Shown piece after piece: positions 1-5,795 of a stretch of DNA of 10,613 nt; positions within the stretch are counted from its first letter, which is position 1; the number at the start of each line of letters is the position of its first letter. The notes under the pieces were generated by a model. It had not been told where the DNA came from and searched no databases. It saw nothing but the letters and a program-made list of their open reading frames with translations. This DNA comes from Aromatoleum sp. (GTDB lineage Bacteria; Pseudomonadota; Gammaproteobacteria; Burkholderiales; Casimicrobiaceae), in NCBI GenBank assembly GCA_010365205.1, contig JAAFGU010000050.1, forward strand, positions 1 through 10,613, read 5' to 3'. The position numbers and the translations under genes were made by a program.

Positions 1-1
1 C

Positions 2-442
2 TTCGCCGGGATGAGCGTGCGCCACAACCTCGAACTCGGCAGGCTGAAGCGGCGCGAAGGCGCGGGCGTGGCGTGGTCAGACGCCAAGATCCTCGAGTTT
101 TTCCCCCGCTTGCGCGCGCGCCTCGACACGCCGGCGGACTTTCTGTCCGGTGGTGAACAGCAGATGGTCGCGGTCGCGCGTGCGCTGTCCGGGCACGTGC
201 GCGTGCTGCTGCTCGACGAGCCGTTCGAAGGCTTGGCGCCCACGGTGGTCGAGGAGCTGTTCGAGGCCTTCGACCGCTTGCGGCAGGAGTTGTCGATCGT
301 GATCGTGGAGCACAATCTGGATCTGGTCCTCGCGCTGGCGGATCAGGCCTATGTGCTCGAGCGCGGCAGCGTCGTCCATCAGGGACCGGCGGCGGCGCTG
401 CGCGACGACCTCGAGTTACGCCGGCGCGTCCTCTGGATGTGA
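2..442 (+). CDS. ABC transporter ATP-binding protein, LivF-like (5' partial)
   Basis: This is the C-terminal part of a cytoplasmic ABC ATPase that would power import through partner permeases lying outside the window. The frame is open from base 2, so the true start lies upstream and the ATG at 11 is internal; the residues before and after it match the 'lFagMsVrhNLelG' Q-loop-proximal region of LivF proteins. Visible motifs are the ABC signature LSGGEQQ, Walker B VLLLDEPFEGLAP with its D-loop, and the switch histidine in IVEHNLDLVL. The Walker A motif is missing because of the window edge. The ending (ALRDDLELRRRVLWM) is typical of LivF-like subunits of branched-chain amino acid-type (HAAT) transporters. 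The next gene starts only 4 nt after the stop, so it shares an operon with the dehydrogenase and BKACE. The transported substrate is inferred to be an organic acid or amino-acid-like compound feeding those enzymes; the sequence does not prove it. Confidence 0.9.
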   Translation, partial: FAGMSVRHNLELGRLKRREGAGVAWSDAKILEFFPRLRARLDTPADFLSGGEQQMVAVARALSGHVRVLLLDEPFEGLAPTVVEELFEAFDRLRQELSIVIVEHNLDLVLALADQAYVLERGSVVHQGPAAALRDDLELRRRVLWM

Positions 443-446
443 GCTC

Positions 447-1382
447 ATGGAACGCATTGCAGCGATCATTGGTGCCGGCCTGATCGGCCGAGCCTGGGCG
501 ATGGTGTTCGCGCGCGCGGGCTGGCGCGTGCGGCTGTACGACCACGTGCCGGCGCAACTCGACCTGGCGCTCGAGCACATCGCGACGAGCCTCGCCGAGC
601 AGCAGGCGGCTGGACTGACCGACGACGCCGGGGGCGCCGCTGCGCGCGTGTCGATGACCAGCCGCATCGACGAAGCGGTCGCGGGCGTGGAGTGGGTGCA
701 GGAGAACCTGCCCGAGCAGCTGGCGGTCAAGCTCGACAACTTCCGCACGCTGGATGCGCTCGCGCCGGCTTCAGCAGTGCTCGCCAGCTCGACCTCGGCG
801 ATTCCCGCATCGCAATTCACCAAGGCGCTCGTGGGGCGGGCACGCTGCCTGGTCGCGCATCCGGTCAATCCGCCGCATCTGGTTCCCGTCGTCGAACTCT
901 GCGGCTCTCCGTGGACTGATCCGGCCACCATCGAGCGAGCGCGGTCGGTGATGACCGAGGTGGGACAGGTGCCGATCGTCGTGCGGCGCGAGCTCGACGG
1001 TTTCATTCTGAATCGCCTGCAGGGCGCACTGCTCTCCGAGGCGATGCGCCTCGTCGGCGAAGGCTACGTGTCGCCGGAGGATCTCGACAAGACGGTCGCG
1101 CACGGGCTCGGCCTGCGCTGGTCGTTCATGGGGCCGTTCGCGACGATCGAGTTGAACGCACCGGGCGGCGTGGCCGACTACTGCGCGCGCTACAGCGGCT
1201 TCTATCGCAAGCTTGCCGCCGACCCGCCGGGGCCGCAGGTCTGGGACTCCGAGCACGCGGCGCGCGTCGTCGCGGCGCTGGGCGAACCGCTTACGCCGGC
1301 CGGGCGCGATCGAAAGATGAACAAGCGCGACCGGCGCCTGCTGGCGCTGGCGCGGCACAAGCGCGATCAATCCGACACCTGA
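447..1382 (+). CDS. 3-hydroxyacyl-CoA dehydrogenase / lambda-crystallin-like NAD-dependent dehydrogenase
   Basis: Predicted cytosolic NAD-dependent enzyme of 311 aa that oxidises a beta-hydroxy acid or its CoA ester to the beta-keto form. The Rossmann fold is at the N-terminus (GAGLIG at residues 9-14, acidic NAD-ribose contact in YDH near 32). The catalytic His is probably H138 in AHPVNPPH and its Glu partner E150 in VVELC, followed by the helical C-terminal 3HCDH domain. The length is close to lambda-crystallin/L-gulonate dehydrogenase (about 320 aa) and related short 3-HAD and carnitine dehydrogenase proteins. The frame is open further upstream, but the ATG at 447 was chosen because the Rossmann strand begins right there and it follows the ABC stop by 4 nt, suggesting coupled translation. 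Neighbouring BKACE would cleave the keto product. The exact substrate (carnitine-like, hydroxybutyrate-like or gulonate-like) cannot be read from the sequence. Confidence 0.88.
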   Translation: MERIAAIIGAGLIGRAWAMVFARAGWRVRLYDHVPAQLDLALEHIATSLAEQQAAGLTDDAGGAAARVSMTSRIDEAVAGVEWVQENLPEQLAVKLDNFRTLDALAPASAVLASSTSAIPASQFTKALVGRARCLVAHPVNPPHLVPVVELCGSPWTDPATIERARSVMTEVGQVPIVVRRELDGFILNRLQGALLSEAMRLVGEGYVSPEDLDKTVAHGLGLRWSFMGPFATIELNAPGGVADYCARYSGFYRKLAADPPGPQVWDSEHAARVVAALGEPLTPAGRDRKMNKRDRRLLALARHKRDQSDT

Positions 1383-1398
1383 ACGAGGAGGCAAGACC

Positions 1399-2331
1399 AT
1401 GGCCGACACCCGCAAAGTCATCATCACCTGCGCGATCACCGGTTCGATCCACACGCCGTCGATGTCGCCGCACCTGCCGATCACGCCGAAGGAGATCGCG
1501 GACGCGGCCGTCGGCGCGACCGAAGCGGGTGCTGCGATCGTGCACCTGCATGCGCGCGACCCCGTCGATGGCCATCCGACGCAGGACCCGAAATACTTCC
1601 GCGAATTCGCCGCCGACATCAAGCGCCGCTGCAACGTCGTCATCAACTTCACCACCGGCGGCGCCGCGACGATGACCATCGAGGAGCGCCTGCAGCCGGC
1701 CTTGCAGTTGAAGCCCGAGGTCGCCTCGCTCAACATGGGCTCGATGAACTTCGGGCTCTACCCCATGCTCAAGCGCTTCAAGGAGTTCAAGTACGGTTGG
1801 GAGCGCGAGTATCTGGAGAGTTCGAACTCGCGGATCTTCCGCAACACGTTCAAGGATATCGAGCACATCCTGACCTCGTGCGCGGACAACGGCACGCGCT
1901 TCGAGATCGAGTGCTACGACATCGGGCACCTGTATACGGCGCACCACTTCTTCGAACGCGGTATCGTCAAACCGCCGCTGTTCATCCAGAGCGTGTTCGG
2001 GATCCTCGGCGGTATCGGCCCGCACCCGGACGACGTCGCGCACATGAAGCGCACCGCCGATCGCCTGTTCGGCGACCAGTATCGATGGAGCGTGCTCGGC
2101 GCCGGTCGCAATCAGCTGCCGATCGCCGCCATGTCCGCCGCGATGGGCGGCAACGTCCGCGTCGGACTCGAGGACAGCCTGTGGCTCGGCCCCGGCAAGC
2201 TCGCCGAATCCAACGCCGCGCAGGTGCGCGCGGTGCGGAAGATCATCGAAGGGCTGGGGCTGGAGATCGCGACGCCTGACGACGCACGGAGGATACTGGC
2301 GCTCAAGGGTGGAACCAAAGTCGCGTTCTGA
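1399..2331 (+). CDS. beta-keto acid cleavage enzyme (BKACE, DUF849)
   Basis: A 310-aa TIM-barrel Zn enzyme that condenses a beta-keto acid with acetyl-CoA and splits it to acetoacetate and a new acyl-CoA; the founding member is 3-keto-5-aminohexanoate cleavage enzyme (Kce). The metal-binding HLH (H49, H51) lies in IVHLHARDP, and RVGLED (R254, E258, D259) has the spacing of Arg226/Glu230/Asp231 in Kce. The Glu in EIECYD (E171) is the likely counterpart of Kce Glu143, so the active site looks complete. The start ATG has a strong Shine-Dalgarno GAGGAGG at 1385-1391 with a 7-nt spacer, 16 nt after the dehydrogenase stop. Context suggests dehydrogenase then BKACE acting in sequence. The stop is only 3 nt from the convergent toxin stop at 2335. 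A decayed relative lies at 4063-4586. The family is certain; the substrate is unknown. Confidence 0.95.
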   Translation: MADTRKVIITCAITGSIHTPSMSPHLPITPKEIADAAVGATEAGAAIVHLHARDPVDGHPTQDPKYFREFAADIKRRCNVVINFTTGGAATMTIEERLQPALQLKPEVASLNMGSMNFGLYPMLKRFKEFKYGWEREYLESSNSRIFRNTFKDIEHILTSCADNGTRFEIECYDIGHLYTAHHFFERGIVKPPLFIQSVFGILGGIGPHPDDVAHMKRTADRLFGDQYRWSVLGAGRNQLPIAAMSAAMGGNVRVGLEDSLWLGPGKLAESNAAQVRAVRKIIEGLGLEIATPDDARRILALKGGTKVAF

Positions 2332-2334
2332 AAA

Positions 2335-2973
2335 TTAACCCAACACCTCTTTGACACGAGCGACGCACTGGTCGAAGCTGCGGCGATATTCCAAGACTTC
2401 CAGCGCGGCGAAGTCTTGACGCAGCGTCGCATCCCGCGCAGCGATGCGCTCGAGGATGACCTCCCGGCGACTTTGCAAGATGGGCTCGATCGCCATTAAC
2501 GCATCCGACTCCTTCTCGGCGACCATTGCCAAGTCAAAGATATCTCGCGCCATGAATCGGTCGCCGCGATGCCAGACTTTCTTGGCAACGATTTCCGCTG
2601 ATGTCTCCACGGCAACATCGCGACCGAACAAATGCTCGACGATCGTTGCATTATGAGTTAGCGGCTCTGATGCCACGAAGTCGATCTCCCCCTCAGGAAA
2701 ACGCAGCTTCAACGAACCAGCTTCCTCGACATAGTCGGTTGTCAACGATTCGGCTTTGTCGTTGAGCCGTGGCGTCAGGTAGCCGAAATATTGCGGATCC
2801 GGAACGAAGATGTCGATATCCTTGCTGAAGCGGTGATGGTGACGGCGCATCAGCACGGTGCCGCCACCGAAACTCCAGTTCTTCAGCGTTGCGCCTGCGG
2901 CGCTCGTCGAATCGATCAGCACCAATGCTCGCTGGAACAGCGTTTCCCAGATTTTCAGAGGGTCTTGAACCAC
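2335..2973 (-). CDS. AbiEii/AbiGii-family nucleotidyltransferase toxin
   Basis: A 212-aa nucleotidyltransferase-fold protein, the predicted toxin of the pair. The fold signature is visible as GGGTVL (residues 36-41), then R48 and FSKDIDIF (S50, D52, D54 as metal-binding acids), a third acidic strand in GEIDF (D98), and the downstream block EIVAKKVWHRGDRFMARDIFDL (residues 127-148) typical of AbiEii-like proteins. Known family members transfer nucleotides to targets such as tRNA or confer abortive phage defence; the target here is unknown. The start is GTG at 2973, inside the end of the antitoxin gene (19-nt overlap), so translation is probably coupled. The length and motifs look intact. The stop (TAA) is 3 nt from the convergent BKACE stop, and no terminator is visible between them. 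Confidence 0.85.
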   Translation of the reverse strand: MVQDPLKIWETLFQRALVLIDSTSAAGATLKNWSFGGGTVLMRRHHHRFSKDIDIFVPDPQYFGYLTPRLNDKAESLTTDYVEEAGSLKLRFPEGEIDFVASEPLTHNATIVEHLFGRDVAVETSAEIVAKKVWHRGDRFMARDIFDLAMVAEKESDALMAIEPILQSRREVILERIAARDATLRQDFAALEVLEYRRSFDQCVARVKEVLG

Positions 2974-3452
2974 TCGTGGGCTCGTTCGGTCGCGCCCACA
3001 TCGCGGGCAATCGTGGCCAAATTCTTCTCCAGTTTGCCCGGCTTGCTCCAGCGACTAACTTCGCGCAAGAGACCTTTCCTCATGGAGGGACTCGCCTCCT
3101 CGAGAAGCAAACGTAAGTGTGGCGTTCTCCCGCGTGGGACCTTGCCGCTTAGAAGTATGCGTATCAGCTCCGCTTCGGTTAGTGGCTCCTTGAAGCTGAC
3201 GCTGGCGGTTGTCGACGCCAGACGAATGTAGTCGGACCGGCGTGATCTTGGTGCTGGTTGGATGGCCAGCGTGAGACCCACGTTCTCGAGCAGCGCCTGC
3301 AGCTTCCGTGCACCCAGATCAGGAAACGTCCCCATCTCGAGCCGATTTAACGTCACACGAGACAGGCCGGCCGTCCTGGCCAATTCTGCCTGGGTCAAAC
3401 CGCGGGCAACTCGTGCCCGGCGGATTGCGTAGCCGAATTCCTGCAGGCGCAT
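2955..3452 (-). CDS. XRE-family HTH antitoxin of the AbiEii-type pair
   Basis: A 165-aa protein with an N-terminal lambda-repressor-like helix-turn-helix (residues about 5-63; ARRAGLTQ-type helices appear as RGLTQAELARTAGLS, with recognition helix SRVTLNRLE near 31-39). A roughly 100-residue C-terminal extension follows (SFKEPLTEAELIRILLSGK and onwards) that probably contacts the toxin. Predicted roles are neutralising the nucleotidyltransferase and autorepressing the operon. The start ATG at 3452 has a GAGG Shine-Dalgarno at 3458-3461 with 5-nt spacing and lies just downstream of a good promoter. The pairing of an XRE gene with an AbiEii-type gene in overlapping order is a recurrent toxin-antitoxin arrangement. 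Neutralisation is inferred from this arrangement, not from any motif. Confidence 0.82.
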   Translation of the reverse strand: MRLQEFGYAIRRARVARGLTQAELARTAGLSRVTLNRLEMGTFPDLGARKLQALLENVGLTLAIQPAPRSRRSDYIRLASTTASVSFKEPLTEAELIRILLSGKVPRGRTPHLRLLLEEASPSMRKGLLREVSRWSKPGKLEKNLATIARDVGATERAHEWFKTL

Positions 3453-3463
3453 GGGTACCTCAA

Positions 3464-3509
3464 ATGTTAAACATATTTAACTTTATAGAGGATTGCCCGC
3501 GAGCGTCAA
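3464..3509 (-). promoter_or_regulatory. promoter and palindromic operator of the XRE/nucleotidyltransferase operon
   Basis: Read on the - strand, TTGACG (3509-3504) and TATAAA (3487-3482) are separated by 16 bp, a good sigma70-type promoter. Just downstream, over the expected start of transcription, lies GTTAA-6 bp-TTAAC (3466-3481), and overlapping it ATGTT-A-AACAT (3464-3474). These inverted repeats sit where an autorepressing HTH antitoxin would bind. Promoter strength and operator use are inferred. Confidence 0.65.
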
Positions 3510-3549
3510 GCGATTTCTCGCTATGAGAGCCGTCGACTATCGGTCCCGC

Positions 3550-3585
3550 TTGACAGCAACAACGTACTATAGTACTTTAGTTGCT
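3550..3585 (+). promoter_or_regulatory. promoter with nested palindrome for the SeqA/RAMA-like gene
   Basis: TTGACA (3550-3555) and TACTTT (3573-3578) are spaced by 17 bp. The perfect 12-bp palindrome GTACTATAGTAC (3564-3575) fills the spacer and enters the -10 box. It is flanked by outer arms AGCAAC (3555-3560) and GTTGCT (3580-3585). Transcription should start near 3585, giving a leader of about 22 nt before the ATG at 3607. The nested symmetry suggests a repressor site, perhaps for the encoded protein or the neighbouring XRE protein. Confidence 0.6.
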
Positions 3586-3606
3586 TTAAGCCACTTGGAC
3601 ACTCTC

Positions 3607-4011
3607 ATGCGCAGCATAGAAGTCGACTTTGACGTTTTCAAAGCACTCACAACGCGGCGCCCCACGGAAGACATCACCGAGAATGACGTGCTCCGGAGTC
3701 TACTCGGGCTGCCGTCAAAGCGAGGCTCGACAATACCGAGAGCGGCGGACGACGTCCCGGGCGCGGGCGACTGGATCGTCAAGGCCATACGATTTCCGGC
3801 GGGCACCGAGTTTCGTGCCAGCCACAAAGGACAGACGTGGCTTGGCCGCGTCGAGCGCGGCGCCTTAGTCGTCAATGGCAAGCGGTTCGACACACCTTCG
3901 GCCGCGGCGGTATTCATTACGAAGAGTCCGACGAATGGCTGGACGTTCTGGGAATTCCGGCCCCCGGGCCAGTCGTCGTGGCAGATCATCAAGGGACTCC
4001 GGCGGAAGTAA
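3607..4011 (+). CDS. SeqA-N-like / RAMA-domain small protein, predicted modified-DNA reader
   Basis: A 134-aa protein without signal peptide or membrane segment. Residues 1-35 (MRSIEVDFDVFKAL...NDVLRSLLGL) resemble the SeqA N-terminal ribbon-helix-helix-like oligomerisation segment (MKTIEVDDEL...ILRRML). Residues about 60-130 carry the pattern of the RAMA domain (restriction enzyme adenine methylase associated): G-T-x-F-x-A-x-x-x-G, TWLGRV, a short glycine turn, then TPSAAA and NGWTFWEF. RAMA domains are predicted to sense modified bases. The frame is open from 3493, but the promoter at 3550-3578 and the SeqA-like beginning favour the ATG at 3607; no clear Shine-Dalgarno precedes it. It is transcribed away from the toxin-antitoxin pair with a shared control region. 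The domain assignment is by eye; function as a regulator or modification sensor is inference. Confidence 0.75.
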   Translation: MRSIEVDFDVFKALTTRRPTEDITENDVLRSLLGLPSKRGSTIPRAADDVPGAGDWIVKAIRFPAGTEFRASHKGQTWLGRVERGALVVNGKRFDTPSAAAVFITKSPTNGWTFWEFRPPGQSSWQIIKGLRRK

Positions 4012-4030
4012 GACGACCAACATTCAGGGG

Positions 4031-4063
4031 AGCGTAGGGTCGATTGAGCTGACCCCACCTTCC
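4031..4063. repeat. GGGTC-type palindromic repeat at the island/BKACE-fragment junction
   Basis: GGGTC (4037-4041) and GACCC (4051-4055) form an inverted repeat with a 9-bp spacer, preceded by GTA and followed by CACCTTCC. Its core resembles sequences at 6504-6533 and 8431-8514 and, more weakly, 4668-4695. It ends exactly where similarity to BKACE begins. It could also act as a weak terminator for the gene ending at 4011, but no T-run follows. Confidence 0.5.
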
Positions 4064-4586
4064 AACATGGGCTTAATGAACTTCGGGCCCTACCCGGTGC
4101 TCAAGCGCTTCAAGGAATTGAATTGCGGTTGGAAGCGCGAATACCCGGCGAGCTCGGACTCGCGAATCCTTCGCCACACGTATCAAGGATACCGCGCACC
4201 ACTTCCTCGAGCATGACATCGTCAAGCCGCCGCTGTTCATCCAGAGCGTGTTCGGAATCCTCGGCGGCATCGGCCCGCATCCGGACGACGTCGCGCACAT
4301 GAAGCGCACCGCGGATCGCCTGTTCGGCGACCAGTATCGGTGGAGCGTGCTCGGTGCCGGGCGCAATCAGCTGCCGATTGCCGCCATGTCTGCCGCGATG
4401 GGCGGCAACGTCCGCGTCGGGCTGGAGGACAGCCTCTGGCTCGGCGCCGGCAAGCTCGCCGAATCCAACGCCGCGCAGGTGCGCGCGGTGCGGAAGACCA
4501 TCGAAAGGCTGGGGCTGGAGATTGCGACGCCGGATGATGCGCGGAGGATACTCGCGCTTAAATGCGCGGCGAATGTTGCGTTTTGA
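4063..4586 (+). pseudogene. decayed, 5'-truncated BKACE (DUF849) copy
   Basis: This stretch aligns with positions 1731-2331 of the intact BKACE gene. It lacks the first 332 bp (the metal-binding HLH), carries a 1-bp insertion near 4183 that shifts the frame, and has a 78-bp (26-codon) deletion between 4191 and 4192 corresponding to 1859-1936, which removes the predicted catalytic Glu171. From 4192 the frame is open to the TGA at 4584-4586, and a GTG at 4248 begins a remnant frame of 112 aa, unlikely to be functional. Over the last 395 bp I count about 40 mismatches by hand (about 90% identity), mostly silent third-position changes with a cluster of real differences in the last ten codons. That pattern fits a diverged, once-functional homologue rather than a fresh duplicate that decayed at once. 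RVGLED is retained. Confidence 0.9.
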
Positions 4587-4667
4587 AAACGAGAGTACGT
4601 GGCGCGTTCCGAGTGCGCCAATCAACAAAATACGTCGAGCCGGCGAATCCGGTTGCGCGTGATGCGT

Positions 4668-4695
4668 GAAAGATCGAGTCCGGCCCCTTGCTCCT
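4668..4695. repeat. degenerate copy of the GGGTC-type repeat
   Basis: GAAAG (4668-4672) followed by TCGAGTCCGGCCCC resembles GAAAGCAGGG with TCGAGCCTGCCCC at 6504-6526. It lies between the BKACE remnant and the end of the convergent hydrolase gene. The match is by eye and imperfect. Confidence 0.3.
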
Positions 4696-4702
4696 GCGGT
4701 TC

Positions 4703-5533
4703 CTAGGGGCTGGCCCGCGCTTTCAGGAAACCCCCGACGCCACCCCAAAACGCCTCCGGCCCGCTCAGAGTGTTGTGATCGGTCGCGGGAACGACGAGCC
4801 ACGACTTCGGCCCCGCCCACGCGTCGTAGAGCGCCTGCGATCGCTCGCGCGGGACGATCGAATCGTCATCCGCGACGATCGCCAGCAGCGGCGCCTGCAC
4901 ACGCCGCGCATCGGCGGCTGAATCGAAACGATGCCGGAGCAGCCACGAGACCGGCAGCCACGGATAGTGGGTGCGGCCCAGCTCGACCAGGCTGTCGTAT
5001 GGCGAGACGAGGATTGCGCCTGCGACCGGCCGCGCGGCGGCGAGCTTCACCGCCACGCCGGTGCCCAGGCTGCGGCCGAACGCGACGATCCGTCTGGCGT
5101 CGACGTCGGGTCGCGCGGCGATTCTGTCGTAGATGGCGAGCGCATCGGCGACGAGCGCCGACTCTCCCGGCGCTCCCTCGCTCTCACCGTAGCCGCGATA
5201 GTTGATCGCGACGATTCCCCAGTCGCGCGGCCAGCGCGGATCGGCGAGCGTTCCCGAGACCTCTTCCGCGTTGCCGCCGAAATACAGGACGACCGGCGCC
5301 GGCGTCGCGCTCGCGGCGCGCATCCATCCGCGCAGCCGCGTGCCGTCGGTGGCGACGATCTCGAGCGGCTCCGCGTCCGCCGGCAGATGGGCGGTCGAAA
5401 CGATTGGCTGCGGAAAGAAGATCAGCCGGTCCTGCGCGAACCACGCCGCGGCGGGCACGCCCAGAAGGACGACGGCAACGAGGACGATCCACACCATCGG
5501 CGTGTGCTTGGTAGAAGACGCGGGTGGCGTCAT
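4703..5533 (-). CDS. alpha/beta hydrolase with N-terminal membrane anchor
   Basis: A 276-aa serine hydrolase, likely anchored in the inner membrane with its catalytic domain outside or at the membrane surface. A hydrophobic segment (residues 13-31) starts the protein. The oxyanion region YFGGNAEE (84-91), NYRGYGESEG (111-120), nucleophile elbow GRSLG (S155), acid D224 in ADDDSIVP and H253 in TDHNTLSG form a complete catalytic triad. This layout matches the ABHD13/ABHD17-like or BAAT-like family, whose bacterial substrates are mostly unknown (esterase, thioesterase or peptidase-like). The frame is open back to 5650, but the ATG at 5533 was chosen because the upstream residues are Arg-rich and unlike the family, and a TATAAT lies 7 bp before it; M13 (5497) is the alternative. 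No clear Shine-Dalgarno is seen. It converges on the BKACE remnant. Confidence 0.88.
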   Translation of the reverse strand: MTPPASSTKHTPMVWIVLVAVVLLGVPAAAWFAQDRLIFFPQPIVSTAHLPADAEPLEIVATDGTRLRGWMRAASATPAPVVLYFGGNAEEVSGTLADPRWPRDWGIVAINYRGYGESEGAPGESALVADALAIYDRIAARPDVDARRIVAFGRSLGTGVAVKLAAARPVAGAILVSPYDSLVELGRTHYPWLPVSWLLRHRFDSAADARRVQAPLLAIVADDDSIVPRERSQALYDAWAGPKSWLVVPATDHNTLSGPEAFWGGVGGFLKARASP

Positions 5534-5540
5534 GGCGGCG

Positions 5541-5569
5541 ATTATAGGCAGCGGGCGGGTGCGGGGAAA
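5541..5569 (-). promoter_or_regulatory. candidate promoter of the alpha/beta hydrolase gene
   Basis: On the - strand a perfect TATAAT (5546-5541) ends 7 bp before the ATG at 5533. With a 17-bp spacer the -35 position reads TTTCCC, a poor match. If used, transcription would start at or next to the ATG, giving a leaderless message, or translation would begin at the internal ATG at 5497. Confidence 0.35.
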
Positions 5570-5768
5570 TCGGTATGGACCGAGGGCGGCTTTGGATCGC
5601 TGCGCGGACAATCGACGCCGAATTTCAGTTCGGGTCGACGCTTGTGCCACCTAGGTCCGATGGCTTATAGGCCGGCGGCGGATTGGTAGCTATGTTTTGC
5701 TTCGAACCCGACTGGTCGCGTCCCCAGGCCCCTGGGTCAACCGCCGTGGCTGAAAGGGTTGCTGGTCA

Positions 5769-5790
5769 ATTATATCGAATTCGGTATAAT
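5769..5790 (+). promoter_or_regulatory. promoter -10 box embedded in a 22-bp palindrome, HigBA-type operon
   Basis: ATTATA-TC-GAATTC-GG-TATAAT is a near-perfect palindrome centred on GAATTC; only the TC/GG pair breaks one position on each arm. Its right arm is a consensus -10 (TATAAT, 5785-5790). No strong -35 is seen: TTGCTG at 5759-5764 would leave a 20-bp spacer. The toxin ATG is 5 nt beyond the -10. It is most likely the autoregulatory operator of the toxin-antitoxin pair. Confidence 0.6.
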
Positions 5791-5795
5791 CTCCG

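Larger units (their letters stand above)
2335..4061. other. accessory island between intact and broken BKACE copies
   Basis: This 1.7-kb block holds a two-gene toxin-antitoxin operon (-) and a divergent SeqA/RAMA-like gene (+). Its left edge is set by similarity between the two BKACE copies, which runs through the stop codon and following A residues (to 2334 and 4589) and then stops. Its right edge is the point where similarity to BKACE position 1731 begins, at 4063. Its promoter region (3450-3610) is clearly AT-richer than the flanks. No recombinase gene is present, and no short target-site duplication is evident. How it was inserted is inference. Confidence 0.6.

Noticed and set aside
771..1736. 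Long open frame of 321 codons on the - strand opposite the dehydrogenase and BKACE start.
   Set aside because: It lies antisense to two well-supported genes, is Arg-rich, matches no family and is explained by the high GC content.
2332..2340. Searched for a terminator or att-like site between the convergent BKACE and toxin genes.
   Set aside because: Only 3 nt separate the stop codons and no hairpin or duplicated core beyond the shared TGAAAA was found, so site-specific integration is not supported.
3493..3606. Longer start (TTG at 3493 or ATG at 3523) for the SeqA/RAMA-like protein.
   Set aside because: The added residues are translated promoter and palindrome sequence, and SeqA-like similarity starts exactly at the ATG at 3607.
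4666..5205. Open frame of 179 codons on the + strand.
   Set aside because: Extremely Arg/Pro/Ala-rich translation opposite the alpha/beta hydrolase, which has a complete catalytic triad; a GC shadow frame.
5723..5736. CCCAGG-CC-CCTGGG inverted repeat upstream of the HigB-like gene.
   Set aside because: The loop would be only 2 nt, it is far from the promoter and has no T-run; likely chance in GC-rich DNA.
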